Assembly: GCA_903813345.2 (NCBI GenBank)
Contig: CAIIXF020000001.1
Location: 186,001-250,000 of the forward strand
Direction of reading: 5' to 3'
Length of the DNA stretch: 64,000 bases
From: Owenia fusiformis
Lineage: Eukaryota; Annelida; Polychaeta; Sabellida; Oweniidae
A program made the position numbers and the translations under genes. A model generated the notes under the pieces. That model saw nothing but the letters and a program-made list of their open reading frames with translations, did not search any database and was not told the origin of the DNA. This document shows positions 1-13,100 of this stretch, piece after piece (positions within the stretch are counted from its first letter, which is position 1; every line of letters starts with the position of its first letter).

Positions 1-960
1 GGATTTTGATAAGTTTCAAAATCTAACATGGCTCTCGAAGTGAGTAACTATGCTTACTATAATCTAGGGATTACTGAACACATTTGGCTCAAATCTGCCA
101 GGTCGGAAGAGTTATATAGGGATCTGAATTATTCCATTTGTGTCCAGTGGCAATTTGTACCTTAGGGAAACCCCTGGTCAGGGGGGTTTCACTAGAATAG
201 TGAAAAACAACATGCAAAATCAATGGAAATCATTTATTTAACATGGAAAATTTGAAACGTCCCTGAAAAACAACAGCAGATTTTGTGAAAACAACATGAA
301 AATCGCCTGTTGCTAATGAAACCCTTGAAATGAAATACATGTAGGTACACCCCCTCCAAAAAGTTTGTAAACAATTGCAATCTAGTTTCAGTCCCCTCCA
401 ACATAATATACTGTATAATGGTTATATGCGCACTCCCCTCCAAAAGTTTTTTAGAACAATTTTAATAGGTAAATTCCCCTCCCAAAAGTTTGGAAACAAT
501 TGTATTAGGAATACTACCCTATAAAAGTATGGAAACAGTTATAAAGGAACACTCCCTAAAAAGTTTGGAAAGAAATGTAGTAGGTACACTCCCTCCAAAA
601 GTTTGGAAACAATTGTAATAGGTGCACTCCCTTTCAAAATTATTTCTTATCTGACATATCTTGTGGCCCGCACTAGGTTTAACATCCGTGCCTATTCGGC
701 CCTTGATGCAAAAATTTTAATTGTGGCCTATGGCAGCGCATGAAATTCAATTCGCGTTTTATTAATAACTGAGAATTTGCTACCAATGAAAGCTTAGCAC
801 GGAAGTTAAACCCAATCATGGCAACAAGAACATTCAGATTAATAAATAATAAAAACTGTGGTATTGGGTTTACTTGTTGAACTATGTTCAGCTCATGCTT
901 TAAGATGCAGTGGTTCATAATTGACTGTTCCGCCTTATCTTGCACCAAGACCATCTCTTC
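1..960. other. Upstream non-coding sequence with degenerate short repeats
   Basis: No convincing exon. Between about 340 and 640 there are six or so degraded copies of a motif like ccctccaaaagtttggaaac, spaced irregularly by about 35-70 bp. The stretch 660-960 shows nothing I recognise. The missing first RAD23 exon was looked for here without success. Confidence 0.5.
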
Positions 961-2018
961 GTCCTGGTTTTGGAGTTAGTCTATATCCAACAGACTGAAT
1001 ATCTTGAGAATTCAGTCTATTGATCATCATGTCACTCCTGTGGGAAAAAACATGGAATTTTCTGCACAAAATTGTCGAATTTAGGAAGCTTCACTTCCCA
1101 AAAATAAACATAATAACAATTTAGGTACAATTAGATGCTATAAGAAGTAACACATCATATTGTTAAATGGAAATAAAGCTAGGGGAAGTAACAAATATGC
1201 AAATTAACTTACTCCATCGTCCATTTTGAATGACACTTCCTATATAAACAAATATTTTTCGATCCCACATTTTAACATATGTGGGCTATAGTCTGAATAT
1301 TTTCAATCCAAATTTCAAAAAAAATTCAGACAAGAGGCAAGAAGCACACATTATATTTTCAAAATTCAAAATTTATCGGTGCTAGCTTAACGCATATATT
1401 TCTTACCTCTATTGATTCTTGACTTCACAAGAAGGAGTCTTGCCCTAGACTATATCCTATTCACTCTGAATATATTCAGACTATAGTCTGTTAAACTGCC
1501 TCAAGACAATAAGTTGAACCAAATAGATAAGAAGTAGTGCCTTACGGTAATGCCGGGTTGTCGGCAGCGGCAGTAGATACTCTCAATTGCTGGCAATAAA
1601 ATCCATTGCCGATAATCGCCACGCTGCTGCAACATGATGATTGGCATTGCGATCCATTGTCAAATTTACGAAACAATGTTCGTTTAAGAATGTTTTATCA
1701 TGATATTTCAATCTCCACATTTGAAGAGCTAATCTGTCAATCAACTGCACAGCAATCGTAAAAGGCGGAAGGATAAGCAAAAACCCACCCACTTCTGTCA
1801 ATCATCGCCCATGCCGCGAGATTTACAAAACACATGACATTAGATTTCGGCGAAGTAAAAAACAAACACAAATAGTTTGATCAATTTTAATCGAATTCAC
1901 TCTTTATTATCGTTTCAAAGACTTCCTAACAATACACAATCACACACAAGATACTACGAGGTTATATAATGGGTCATTTTGTATATCGTATTTATACTCG
2001 AGTGAGTGCCACTCTTAC

Positions 2019-2833
2019 CATTCCAAACTAGCAAATTTCGACCTTAAAGTACTTGGCTCATATTCCCAGGCCTGTCAACTTGGGAACACCTAACATGAGT
2101 GACTTGGAAATGTTGAACACCTCCCCTCAAAATCTGGACACCTTGGTCCAAATCTGGACACCTTGATCCAAATTTTGAACACCTTGGTTTAAATTTGATT
2201 ACATCTTGCCAAATTTTGAACACCTCAAATTTTTCGCGCTCACTACGCTCGCGTTTCATACATCCGTCAACGGGGGGGGGGGGGAAGGGACGAAAAATTT
2301 CGAACGGAATGCGTGACATATACGTAATTCGCGTGAAAAGTCCGAACGGAATGCGTACATTTTTTTCCGGCGTTCGTATTTTTGCTGTGTAGACGATCTT
2401 TTTTAGAAATTTTTCTACAGAAATATTTTTGCTTGACAATTACCAGGTAAAATGCGTATTTGCGTGACATTTTCTGTCACGCAAAAATAACTGGCGTGAC
2501 TTCAAATTCTTCAGCAAATGGGTGACAAATACGCAAATTGCGGGACAGTTGACAGGCCTGTATTCCTCTCCGTTCTCTTGTCTCACTGTAATGATGAATT
2601 CTGATACAAATCCATTTAAATCTTTTGGTTCAATGTTTTTGGGCTTTCTCAGTTCCCCTTTCAACCTCAGAAAGTCTAGGAAATGATTAATGTCAGATCT
2701 GTCTTTTTTTTACAGTGTTCAGGTTTCTCTGATCCATTATAAATTCATTCACATCAACCTTTGATTCCTCGATGCCTCCTACTTCTACCAGTTCACTTTC
2801 TCCGGTCGAAAGTTTTCCAACGACATCTGCCAT
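2019..2833 (-). pseudogene. Crypton-type (DUF3504-like) gene fragment, frameshifted and split by a foldback element
   Basis: An ATG at 2831-2833 in good context (aacaATGG) opens MADVVGKLSTGESELVEVGG and continues through VNEFIMDQRNLNT. After a one-base slip in an A8 run (2704-2711) the frame resumes as KKDRSDINHFLDFLRLKGEL, then LNGFVSEFIITVRQENGEEY. A 494-bp element (2067-2560) cuts the last codon; beyond it the frame resumes as EYEPSTLRSKFASLE up to a possible donor G|gtaagag at 2018. The 'F..QrN.NT.KK...D...F..FL' and 'L...L..Fi..VR..nGeeYePsTLR' pattern is that of the N-terminal domain of Crypton-derived tyrosine-recombinase-like proteins (ZMYM/KCTD1/QRICH1-related). No catalytic part is visible. 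Confidence 0.7.
2067..2560. mobile_element. 494-bp foldback element with 6-bp target duplication
   Basis: The ends are inverted: CAGGCCTGTCAACTTGGG at 2067 and the complement agttgacaggcctg ending at 2560. Both flanks carry tattcc (2061-2066 and 2561-2566). Removing the element and one tattcc restores the reading frame of the surrounding gene fragment. The interior has a G-run near 2272 and short direct repeats; no transposase. Superfamily not assigned. Confidence 0.88.
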
Positions 2834-4044
2834 TGTTGTTTTTGCAGGAGATCAATGCAGGCAGAGATATCCCGTGAACTTCTAGTACATTTTAACCTAT
2901 GCGCCTGCGCAGATCGCTAGTCTTTATGGGTAGACTGTAGCTAGTTGTCACTATGATGCACAACCACGCCATCTTTCAATAGCAGTAAAAGTTTTTTATA
3001 TTGATTAGTTCCCAAAATGCACTTCTACAGTGGTATACGCTAGAGTGGTATACGGTGGAGTGTATACGATGAAAGTGATTTGAGACGTTTTCTCATCTAA
3101 GGGTACTTTTAAAAGATATAATTTGAATCTTGAATTCTTAATGCATTAAAAGAAATAAAAGAAATTGTACATTTGGAGTATGATACTCCAGCGCCGTTTT
3201 CAATAGCTTTTACTCTTAGCGTTGTTGGACTTCAAACAGAAGTTAGTTACCCGCAAATGATATATCCATTGCATGGAGTAAGTAATTTTCTTTGGTATAG
3301 CGAATGATATGAGTAAAAAATAAATTGTGTGGATTTCTTAATGTTTCTATGCAAAATAGCACGCTCCGTCACAGCGGACAACTTTTTCGATACCGGCCTG
3401 TGAATATGAAAATGTTTTTCCATATATTCTTGCACAATAATCTTTAGATTTCTTTTTTAGGTTCAACTGGTTGCCTTGAAGCAATTTAATAAACTACATA
3501 TCAAAGCAACCTATGTTAAGATTTGGGAATTCAAAATATTTGTTTATAAAGGAAGTGCTATTCAAAATGGCTGATGGAGTGTATTAATTTGCATATTTGT
3601 TACTTCAACTAGCTTTACTTCCACTTGACAATACGCTGTGTTACTCTTTAGCTCACATGGTGAGCTTTTGCAATCACTCACTTGTTATTGCATTTAATTG
3701 TACCCTACTACTTAATTGAAGTGTTATAATGTTTATTTTTATGAACTGATACTTCCTAAAATTGATAATTTTGTGCGAAAAATTTCGCTGCAATTTCCAC
3801 AGGACGGTAGTACATCATAACAGACTGACTTCTATTCAGTCAGTCTGTTTGATACATACTAGGTCTAGCCCTTATAAGGACTCTCGACAGGGGCATTTCC
3901 CCTCAGTAAAATTAGACCCTTCTCCAAGCTGCATATGATTTCTTGACATTGGGATATATGATGACAAGACGTTAATAGAGTAAGAATGTAATCAATTTTA
4001 TGAAAGAACTGAAATAATTCTGCCATTTCACCCTTCATTACAAG

Positions 4045-4098
4045 TTATTAATTTGTCTCTTTTTGCACTCATTATTAATTTGTCTCTTTTTGCACTCA
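4045..4098 (+). repeat. 27-bp tandem duplication of an acceptor pyrimidine tract
   Basis: ttattaatttgtctcttttt plus gcactca occurs twice in a row (4045-4071 and 4072-4098), immediately before the ttttcag acceptor of the RAD23 exon at 4107. Confidence 0.9.
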
Positions 4099-4106
4099 TT
4101 TTTCAG

Positions 4107-4185
4107 GTCAGAACATTCAAAGACAAATTAGAGAAAGAAAAGGGCAAAGAATTCCCTTCTGATGGACTGAAACTTATTTATGCAG
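4107..4185 (+). CDS. RAD23: RAD23 exon: ubiquitin-like domain, first visible part
   Basis: Starts after tttttcag and ends at TATGCAG|gtaaaa. It encodes [16 protein letters not shown]...LKLIYAG, equivalent to beta2-helix-beta3 of the ubiquitin fold. The phase-0 start means the previous exon must end on a full codon. The acceptor's pyrimidine tract is tandemly doubled (see 4045-4098). Confidence 0.93.
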
Positions 4186-7100
4186 GTAAAAATGTTTCGG
4201 AGACAAATAATGTTATTATGTCACCACTACAGGTGTATGTAAATAATGGCAGGTGGTGACATTCTGCATGTTAATGCCTTGTTAATGATTATTGTTTTAT
4301 TCCATGGTCTTCTAACACTGGATCTATTGTTTTGGGATTGCTATATACATAGTATGTAAGTTTTCTTCCCTTTTCATTGTTTGGGTCTATTGTTTGGGAA
4401 CTGCATACATAGTATGTAAGTTTTCTTCCCTTTTCATTGCAGGAAAAATATTGGACAATGACAAAACAATCAAAGAATATAAGATTGAGGAGAAGAATTT
4501 TGTTGTTGTGATGGTCACAAAGGTAAGAAGATAATTTGGTTGCATTGTTGGCTTGTGCATTTGTCTAATTACTAGCCATTCAAATTTCAGAACAATCAGT
4601 ATTTTGTCAATTTTTGTGGAAATTTAATTCTGTTGTTGACCTTGGGCCTCATGTCAACCTTGGGCTTCAATCAGATTCAGATTCCATTTCGATCAGAGCT
4701 CTAATAAAATCTTATAAATAGTTTTCAAATGAATATCAGTTGTAACTCATCAACTCTATTATGCATGTACATATTTCAAGTATTTATTTCTTTATTTGAA
4801 TTAATAAATCCAAAGTTTCATATGCAATCTCAATAAATGTTTTTTATGCTCTCCATCATTGACCAGGGTCATGTTTGAATTGCATGTAGCAACCCATTCT
4901 TATGATGCACTCAGGCTTCACCTTCATGCATTATGTATAGGGTTAGTACATTCACTCGTATTTCTTATGATTTCCAATATAGAATGCAACAGGATTCTCT
5001 ATTCTTAAATATAAATGTATTTGCTAGTCAAAGCCTAGTGCAAGTAAGCCTACAGCTGCAAAACCTGCAGAGACTCCTGCATCCATTCCTGCAGCCACAC
5101 CTGCAGCTGCTACACCCGAACCACCCACACCTGTAGCTCAGCCTACTCCAGAACGAGATCCAAAGCCAGAGGAGAAGAAGACAGAAGACACTAATGTTAC
5201 AACAGAAAGGTATTATGTTTGAAATGGTTGAGTGAACCCATGTTGCTTTTGAATTTTCTGTACATTTTAACCTATTGATATGTACTTCTATAATACAGTT
5301 GTAAGCTTGTTCCATTTGAAATCTAAGGATATATTTAAAAGTACCCTGTTTACATATTCTTAGCCTTATGGATTACTATTCTTACATTATTACAATGGTA
5401 TTTTATACTATTAGATGCCATTTAAATCTGACTTCTCTATTTATTTATTTTTTTACTTGTAATTACAGCACAGCAAGTACAACATCAGAAACTGCAAGTA
5501 CGGCAGCATCTATATCTGACTCTGCCTCAACACTACTAGCAGCCCAGAGCACACTTGTGACAGGAGAGGAGTATGAGAAGATGATAAAAGAGATAATGAG
5601 CATGGGTTTTGAGAGAGACCAGGTGATTAGAGCGCTGAGGGCAAGCTTCAACAACCCAGACAGGGCTGTAGATTATCTTTTCAATGTGAGTGCCTTCTAG
5701 TTTGTTGTCAATTTGTATTGTTTCACTGTATTTTCACATAACTGATTGGCTTGCTGTATCTTTGTCTTTTTCACATTTGATACGTATGGTGATATCATTT
5801 GAAATGAGAACACAGACATTATATTGTAAAAATTCTTGATATGGTGAATATTGATCACTTAAAAGTGTAGTGCTTAAATCCATTAGGCTGCCATCTTTTA
5901 AGATTTCACTCAGGAAGTAATGTCATCAACTCTCAACTTTGCATATAGCATTAGATAAGGACCTATTAAGAGTGTTACAAGATCAACTGAATATTTTTTT
6001 CAATTTCGTCTATGATAAAAATCCTTCTTATAAACTCTTCTTTAATTCTAAGTTGACAAGCCCTGAAAATTTGGTCACTCTCTGTGGATCTGATTCTGCC
6101 TAAGGAAACGCTGATAATTATATCACACAAATTATAAACACAATGCAAGCTTGTAATTATGAACACAACCATGTAATTCTAAACACAACCATTTAATTAT
6201 TTACATAGGGCATACCTGAGGTATCAGAAGCTGTAGCTCCACCAGCACCAGCCTCAGCTCCAGCTGCTCCAACAGGTCAGGCTCCAGTTTCTGCTACAGG
6301 ACAGGCTCCAGTTCCTGCTACAGGACAGGCTCCAGTTCCTCTTGCTGTCCCAGACCTACCAGTTGCAGGAGGTCAGGTCCCAGCAGGCACTGCTCCCACA
6401 CCCCCACAACCTGCACCTGGAGGTTAGAAGTCTTAAATATTGGAGCTTTTAAGAGGCGAAACTTTAAGATTTACTATTTTATATACATCATAAAAGATAA
6501 ATAGAGTTCTTTCAAAATGGTGTCATTTAATCACTCTCAATCTTTTTCTGAGGCACAAGAATGAGCAACCCTCTGTATACATTTGACAATTATTCACTAT
6601 CCTTTTCTCAGGCACAAGAATGAGCAACCCTCTGCATACATTTGACAATTATTCACTATCCTTTTCTGAGGCACAAGAATGAGCAACCCTCTGCATACAT
6701 TTGACAATTATTCACTATCCTTTTCTGAGGCACAAGAATGAGCAACCCTCTGCATACATTTGACAATTATTCACTATCCTTTGCTGAGGCACAAGAATGA
6801 GCAACCCTCCGCATACATTTGACAATTATTCACTATCCTTTTCTGAGGAACAAGAATGAGCAACCCTCTGCATACATTTGACAATTATTCACTATCCTTT
6901 GCTGAGGCACAAGAATGAGCAACCCTCCGCATACATTTGACAATTATTCACTATCCTTTTCTGAGGCACAAGAATGAGCAACCCTCTGCATACATTTGAC
7001 AATTATTCACTATCCTTTTCTGAGGCACAAGAATGAGCAACCCTCTGTATACATTTGACAATTATTCACTATCCTTTTCTGAGGCACAAGAATGAGCAAC

Positions 7101-10100
7101 CCTCTGCATACATTTGACAATTATTCACTATCCTTTTCTGAGGCACAAGAATGAGCAACCCTCTGCATACATTTGACAATTATTCACTATCCTTTTCTGG
7201 GGCACAAGAATGAGCAACCCTCTGCATACATTTGACAATTATTCACTATCCTTTTCTGGGGCACAAGAATGAGCAACCCTCTGCATACATTTGACAATTA
7301 TTCACTATCCTTTTCTGAGGCATAAGGTTGAGCAACCCTCCGCATACATTTGACAATTATTCACTATCCTTTTCTGAGGCACAAGAATGAGCAAACCTCC
7401 GCATACATTTGACAATTATTCACTATCCTTTTCTCAGGCACAAGAATGAGCAACCCTCTGCATACATTTGACAATTATTCGCTATCCTTTTCTGAGGCAC
7501 AAGAATGAGCAATCCTCTCCATACATTTGACAATTATTCACTATCCTTTTCTGAGGCACAAGAATGAGCAACCCTCTGCATACATTTGACAATTATTCAC
7601 TATCCTTTGCTGAGGCACAAGAATGAGCAACCCTCTGCATACATTTGACAATTATTCACTATCCTTTTCTGAGGCACAAGAATGAGCAACCCTCTGCATA
7701 CATTTGACAATTATTCACTATCCTTTGCTGAGGCACAAGAATGAGCAACCCTCTGCATACATTTGACAATTATTCACTATCCTTTTCTGAGGCACAAGAA
7801 TGAGCAACCCTCTGCATACATTTGACAATTATTCACTATCCTTTTCTCAGGCACAAGAATGAGCAACCCTCTGCATACATTTGACAATTATTCACTATCC
7901 TTTTCTGAGGCACAAGAATGAGCAACCCTCTGCATACATTTGACAATTATTCACTATCCTTTGCTGAGGCACAAGAATGAGCAACCCTCTGCATACATTT
8001 GACAATTATTCACTATCCTTTTCTGAGGCACAAGAATGAGCAACCCTCTGCATACATTTGACAATTATTCACTATCCTTTGCTGAGGCACAAGAATGAGC
8101 AACCCTCTGCATACATTTGACAATTATTCACTATCCTTTTCTGAGGCACAAGAATGAGCAACCCTCTGCATACATTTGACAATTATTCACTATCCTTTGC
8201 TGAGGCACAAGAATGAGCAACCCTCCGCATACATTTGACAATTATTCACTATCCTTTTCTGAGGCACAAGAATGAGCAACCCTCTGCATACATTTGACAA
8301 TTATTCACTATCCTTTGCTGAGGCACAAGAATGAGCAACCCTCTGCATACATTTGACAATTATTCACTATCCTTTTCTGAGGCACAAGAATGAGCAACCC
8401 TCTGCATACATTTGACAATTATTCACTATCCTTTGCTGAGGCACAAGAATGAGCAACCCTCTGCATACATTTGACAATTATTCACTATCCTTTTCTGAGG
8501 CACAAGAATGAGCAACCCTCTGCATACATTTGACAATTATTCACTATCCTTTTCTGAGGCACAAGAATGAGCAACCCTCTGCATACATTTGACAATTATT
8601 CACTATCCTTTTCTGAGGCATAAGGTTGAGCAACCCTCCGCATACATTTGACAATTATTCACTATCCTTTTCTGAGGCACAAGAATGAGCAACCCTCTGC
8701 ATACATTTGACAATTATTCACTATCCTTTTCTGAGGCACAAGAATGAGCAACCCTCCGCATACATTTGACAATTATTCACTATCCTTTTCTGAGGAACAA
8801 GAATGAGCAACCCTCCGCAAACATTTGACAATTATTCACTATCCTTTTCTGAGGCACAAGAATGAGCAACCCTCCGCATACATTTGACAATTATTCACTA
8901 TCCTTTTCTGAGGCATAAGAATGAGCAACCCTCTGCATACATTTGACAATTATTCACTATCCTTTTCTGAGGAACAAGAATGAGCAACTCTCTGCATACA
9001 TTTGACAATTATTCGCTATCCTTTTCTGGGGAACAAGAATGAGCAACCCTCTGCATACATTTGACAATTATTCACTATCCTTTTCTGAGGCACAAGAATG
9101 AGCAACCCTCTGCATACATTTGACAATTATTCACTATCCTTTTCTGAGGCACAAGAATGAGCAACCCTCCGCATACATTTGACAATTATTCACTATCCTT
9201 TTCTGAGGCACAAGAATGAGCAACCCTCCGCATACATTTGACAATTATTCACTATCCTTTTCTGAGGCACAAGAATGAGCAACCCTCTGCATACATTTGA
9301 CAATTATTCACTATCCTTTTCTGAGGCACAAAAATGAGCAACCCTCTGCATACATTTGACAATTATTCACTATCCTTTTCTGAGGCACAAGAATGAGCAA
9401 CTCTCTGCATACATTTGACAATTATTCGCTATCCTTTTCTGGGGAACAAGAATGAGCAAACCTCTGCATACATTTGACAATTATTCACTATCCTTTTCTG
9501 AGGCATAAGAATGAGCAACCCTCTGCATACATTTGACAATTATTCACTATCCTTTTCTGAGGCACAAGAATGAGCAACCCTCTCCATACATTTGACAATT
9601 ATTCACTATCCTTTGCTGAGGCACAAGAATGAGCAACCCTCTGCATACATTTGACAATTATTCACTATCCTTTTCTGAGGCACAAGAATGAGCAACCCTC
9701 TGCATACATTTGACAATTATTCACTATCCTTTTCTGAGGCACAAGAATGAGCAACCCTCTGCATACATTTGACAATTATTCACTATCCTTTTCTGAGGCA
9801 CAAGAATGAGCAACCCTCCGCATACATTTGACAATTATTCACTATCCTTTTCTGAGGCACAAGAATGAGCAACCCTCCGCATACATTTGACAATTATTCA
9901 CTATCCTTTTCTGAGGCACAAGAATGAGCAACCCTCCGCAAACATTTGACAATTATTCGCTATCCTTTTCTGAGGCACAAGAATGAGCAACCCTCCGCAT
10001 ACATTTGACAATTATTCACTATCCTTTTCTGAGGCACAAGAATCCTTTTCTGAGGCACAAGAATGAGCAACCCTCTGCATACATTTGACAATTATTCACT

Positions 10101-13100
10101 ATCCTTTTCTGAGGAACAAGAATGAGCAACCCTCTGCATACATTTGACAATTATTCACTATCCTTTTCTGATGCACAAGAATGAGCAACCCTCTCCATAC
10201 ATTTGACAATTATTCACTATCCTTTTCTGAGGCACAAGAATGAGCAACCCTCTGCATACATTTGACAATTATTCACTATCCTTTTCTGAGGCACAAGAAT
10301 GAGCAACCCTCTCCATACATTTGACAATTATTCACTATCCTTTTCTGAGGCACAAGAATGAGCAACCCTCTGCATACATTTGACAATTATTCACTATCCT
10401 TTTCTGAGGCACAAGAATGAGCAACCCTCTCCATACATTTGACAATTATTCACTATCCTTTTCTGAGGCACAAGAATGAGCAACCCTCTCCATACATTTG
10501 ACAATTATTCACTATCCTTTTCTGAGGCATAAGAATGAGCAACCCTCTCCATACATTTGACAATTATTCACTATCCTTTTCTGAGGCACAAGAATGAGCA
10601 ACCCTCTCCATACATTTGACAATTATTCACTATCCTTTTCTGAGGCACAAGAATGAGCAACCCTCTCCATACATTTGACAATTATTCACTATCCTTTTCT
10701 GAGGCACAAGAATGAGCAACCCTCTCCATACATTTGACAATTATTCACTATCCTTTTCTGAGGAACAAGAATGAGCAACCCTCTGCATACATTTGACAAT
10801 TATTCACTATCCTTTTCTGGGGAACAAGAATGAGCAACCCTCCGCATACATTTGACAATTATTCACTATCCTTTTCTGAGGCACAAGAATGAGCAACCCT
10901 CTGCATACATTTGACAATTATTCACTATCCTTTTCTGAGGCACAAGAATGAGCAACCCTCCGCATACATTTGACAATTATTCACTATCCTTTTCTGAGGC
11001 ACAAGAATGAGCAACCCTCTGCATACATTTGACAATTATTCACTATCCTTTTCTGAGGCATAAGGTTGAGCAACCCTCCGCATACATTTGACAATTATTC
11101 ACTATCCTTTTCTGAGGCATAAGGTTGAGCAACCCTCCGCATACATTTGACAATTATTCACTATCCTTTTCTGAGGCACAAGAATGAGCAACCCTCTGCA
11201 TACATTTGACAATTATTCACTATCCTTTTCTGAGGCATAAGGTTGAGCAACCCTCCGCATACATTTGACAATTATTCACTATCCTTTTCTGAGGCACAAG
11301 AATGAGCAACCCTCTGCATACATTTGACAATTATTCACTATCCTTTTCTGAGGCACAAGAATGAGCAACCCTCCGCATACATTTGACAATTATTCACTAT
11401 CCTTTTCTGAGGAACAAGAATGAGCAACCCTCCGCAAACATTTGACAATTATTCGCTATCCTTTTCTGAGGCACAAGAATGAGCAACCCTCCGCATACAT
11501 TTGACAATTATTCACTATCCTTTTCTGAGGCATAAGAATGAGCAACCCTCTGCATACATTTGACAATTATTCACTATCCTTTTCTGAGGAACAAGAATGA
11601 GCAACTCTCTGCATACATTTGACAATTATTCGCTATCCTTTTCTGGGGAACAAGAATGAGCAACCCTCTGCATACATTTGACAATTATTCACTATCCTTT
11701 TCTGAGGCACAAGAATGAGCAACCCTCTGCATACATTTGACAATTATTCACTATCCTTTTCTGAGGCACAAGAATGAGCAACCCTCCGCATACATTTGAC
11801 AATTATTCACTATCCTTTTCTGAGGCACAAGAATGAGCAACCCTCCGCATACATTTGACAATTATTCACTATCCTTTTCTGAGGCACAAGAATGAGCAAC
11901 CCTCTGCATACATTTGACAATTATTCACTATCCTTTTCTGAGGCACAAAAATGAGCAACCCTCTGCATACATTTGACAATTATTCACTATCCTTTTCTGA
12001 GGCACAAGAATGAGCAACTCTCTGCATACATTTGACAATTATTCGCTATCCTTTTCTGGGGAACAAGAATGAGCAAACCTCTGCATACATTTGACAATTA
12101 TTCACTATCCTTTTCTGAGGCACAAGAATGAGCAACCCTCTGCATACATTTGACAATTATTCACTATCCTTTTCTGAGGCACAAGAATGAGCAACCCTCC
12201 GCATACATTTGACAATTATTCACTATCCTTTTCTGAGGCACAAGAATGAGCAACCCTCCGCATACATTTGACAATTATTCACTATCCTTTTCTGAGGCAC
12301 AAGAATGAGCAACCCTCCGCATACATTTGACAATTATTCACTATCCTTTTCTGAGGCACAAGAATGAGCAACCCTCTGCATACATTTGACAATTATTCAC
12401 TATCCTTTTCTGAGGCACAAGAATGAGCAACCCTCTGCATACATTTGACAATTATTCAACAAATTCAATTTTATATTCATATTGGGATTAAGATTTTCCT
12501 TGACTTAGATGCTCCGTATGAATCTGATATTTAACAGATGTTTTGTTTCTTTACTTTTCAGAAGACCCCTTGTCATTTTTAGCAACACAGCCGCAGTTTG
12601 ATCAAATGCGCCAATTGGTTCAGACAAACCCTCAGCTCCTTCCCACAATCCTGCGGGAAATATCTCAATCTAATCCACAATTATTACAAGTGAGTGCCAA
12701 TAATATCAATTTCTTCCCAGATTTATTTGGTAAAAGACCGCAGCATGAATGTAAAGAATTCTTTTTTTTCCATTATTCTATCAATGGACCAGTAGTAATT
12801 ATTATGATTTAGTCTTTGTAAATAAATTATTTTTTTCTAATGATTTTTTATGAAAAGTATAGAAATAACACCCAAATTAAATTATTAATATTCAAAAGAA
12901 TACATTTAAATCTACAATATGTAAAAATATCAAAATAGTCTGAAGCGGGCGTAACATGCAGTAGACCGATTTGATAAATGACATTCACTCGGTTTGGAGA
13001 ATGAAGTTCATAAGTGTAACTGCGCTAATAATTTTTTTATGAAATTTTTGGATTGGTTAGGTACCAACTCATTTACATGTTTTGGGAATATTGAAATGTG

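Larger units (their letters stand above)
990..3850. mobile_element. Large inverted-arm element in the RAD23 5' intron
   Basis: A segment at about 1025-1285 reappears in reverse complement at about 3520-3800 (shared blocks include agtaacaaatatgcaaatta, ccattttgaat, cacttcct and acaaatattt). Each arm also carries a small hairpin of the form cagactga...tcagtct. The arms have diverged, and the right arm has an extra ~50 bp with gctcacatggtgagc. They flank the Crypton-type gene fragment. Exact ends and target-site duplication could not be fixed. Confidence 0.65.
6533..12458 (+). repeat. 59-bp minisatellite, about 100 copies, in a RAD23 intron
   Basis: The unit contains caagaatgagcaaccctctg, catacatttgacaattattc and actatccttttctgaggca. 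Spacing of caagaatgag from 6556 to 12418 equals 99 periods of 59 plus 21 bases, the 21 coming from one irregular partial unit near 10040. Variants (tctgcat/tccgcat/tctccat, ttttctg/tttgctg, gcataaggttg, ggggaacaag) are grouped, so units homogenised in blocks. Several units carry a ttttctcag acceptor-like end. Confidence 0.98.

Noticed and set aside
679-954. Minus-strand frame of 91 codons
   Set aside because: No motif and no splice context. A vague likeness to ZBED/GTF2I-type transposase residues (NHCILKHE) was too weak to report as a feature.
2195-2470. Frames on both strands in the G-rich part near 2.3 kb
   Set aside because: They lie within the 494-bp foldback element and reflect its internal repeats.
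5028-5315. Minus-strand Cys/Arg-rich frame
   Set aside because: It is antisense to the RAD23 Ala/Pro linker exon; composition explains the cysteines.
6533-12458. Possible CRISPR array
   Set aside because: Units are contiguous, without unique spacers, and lie in an intron of an animal gene; it is a minisatellite.
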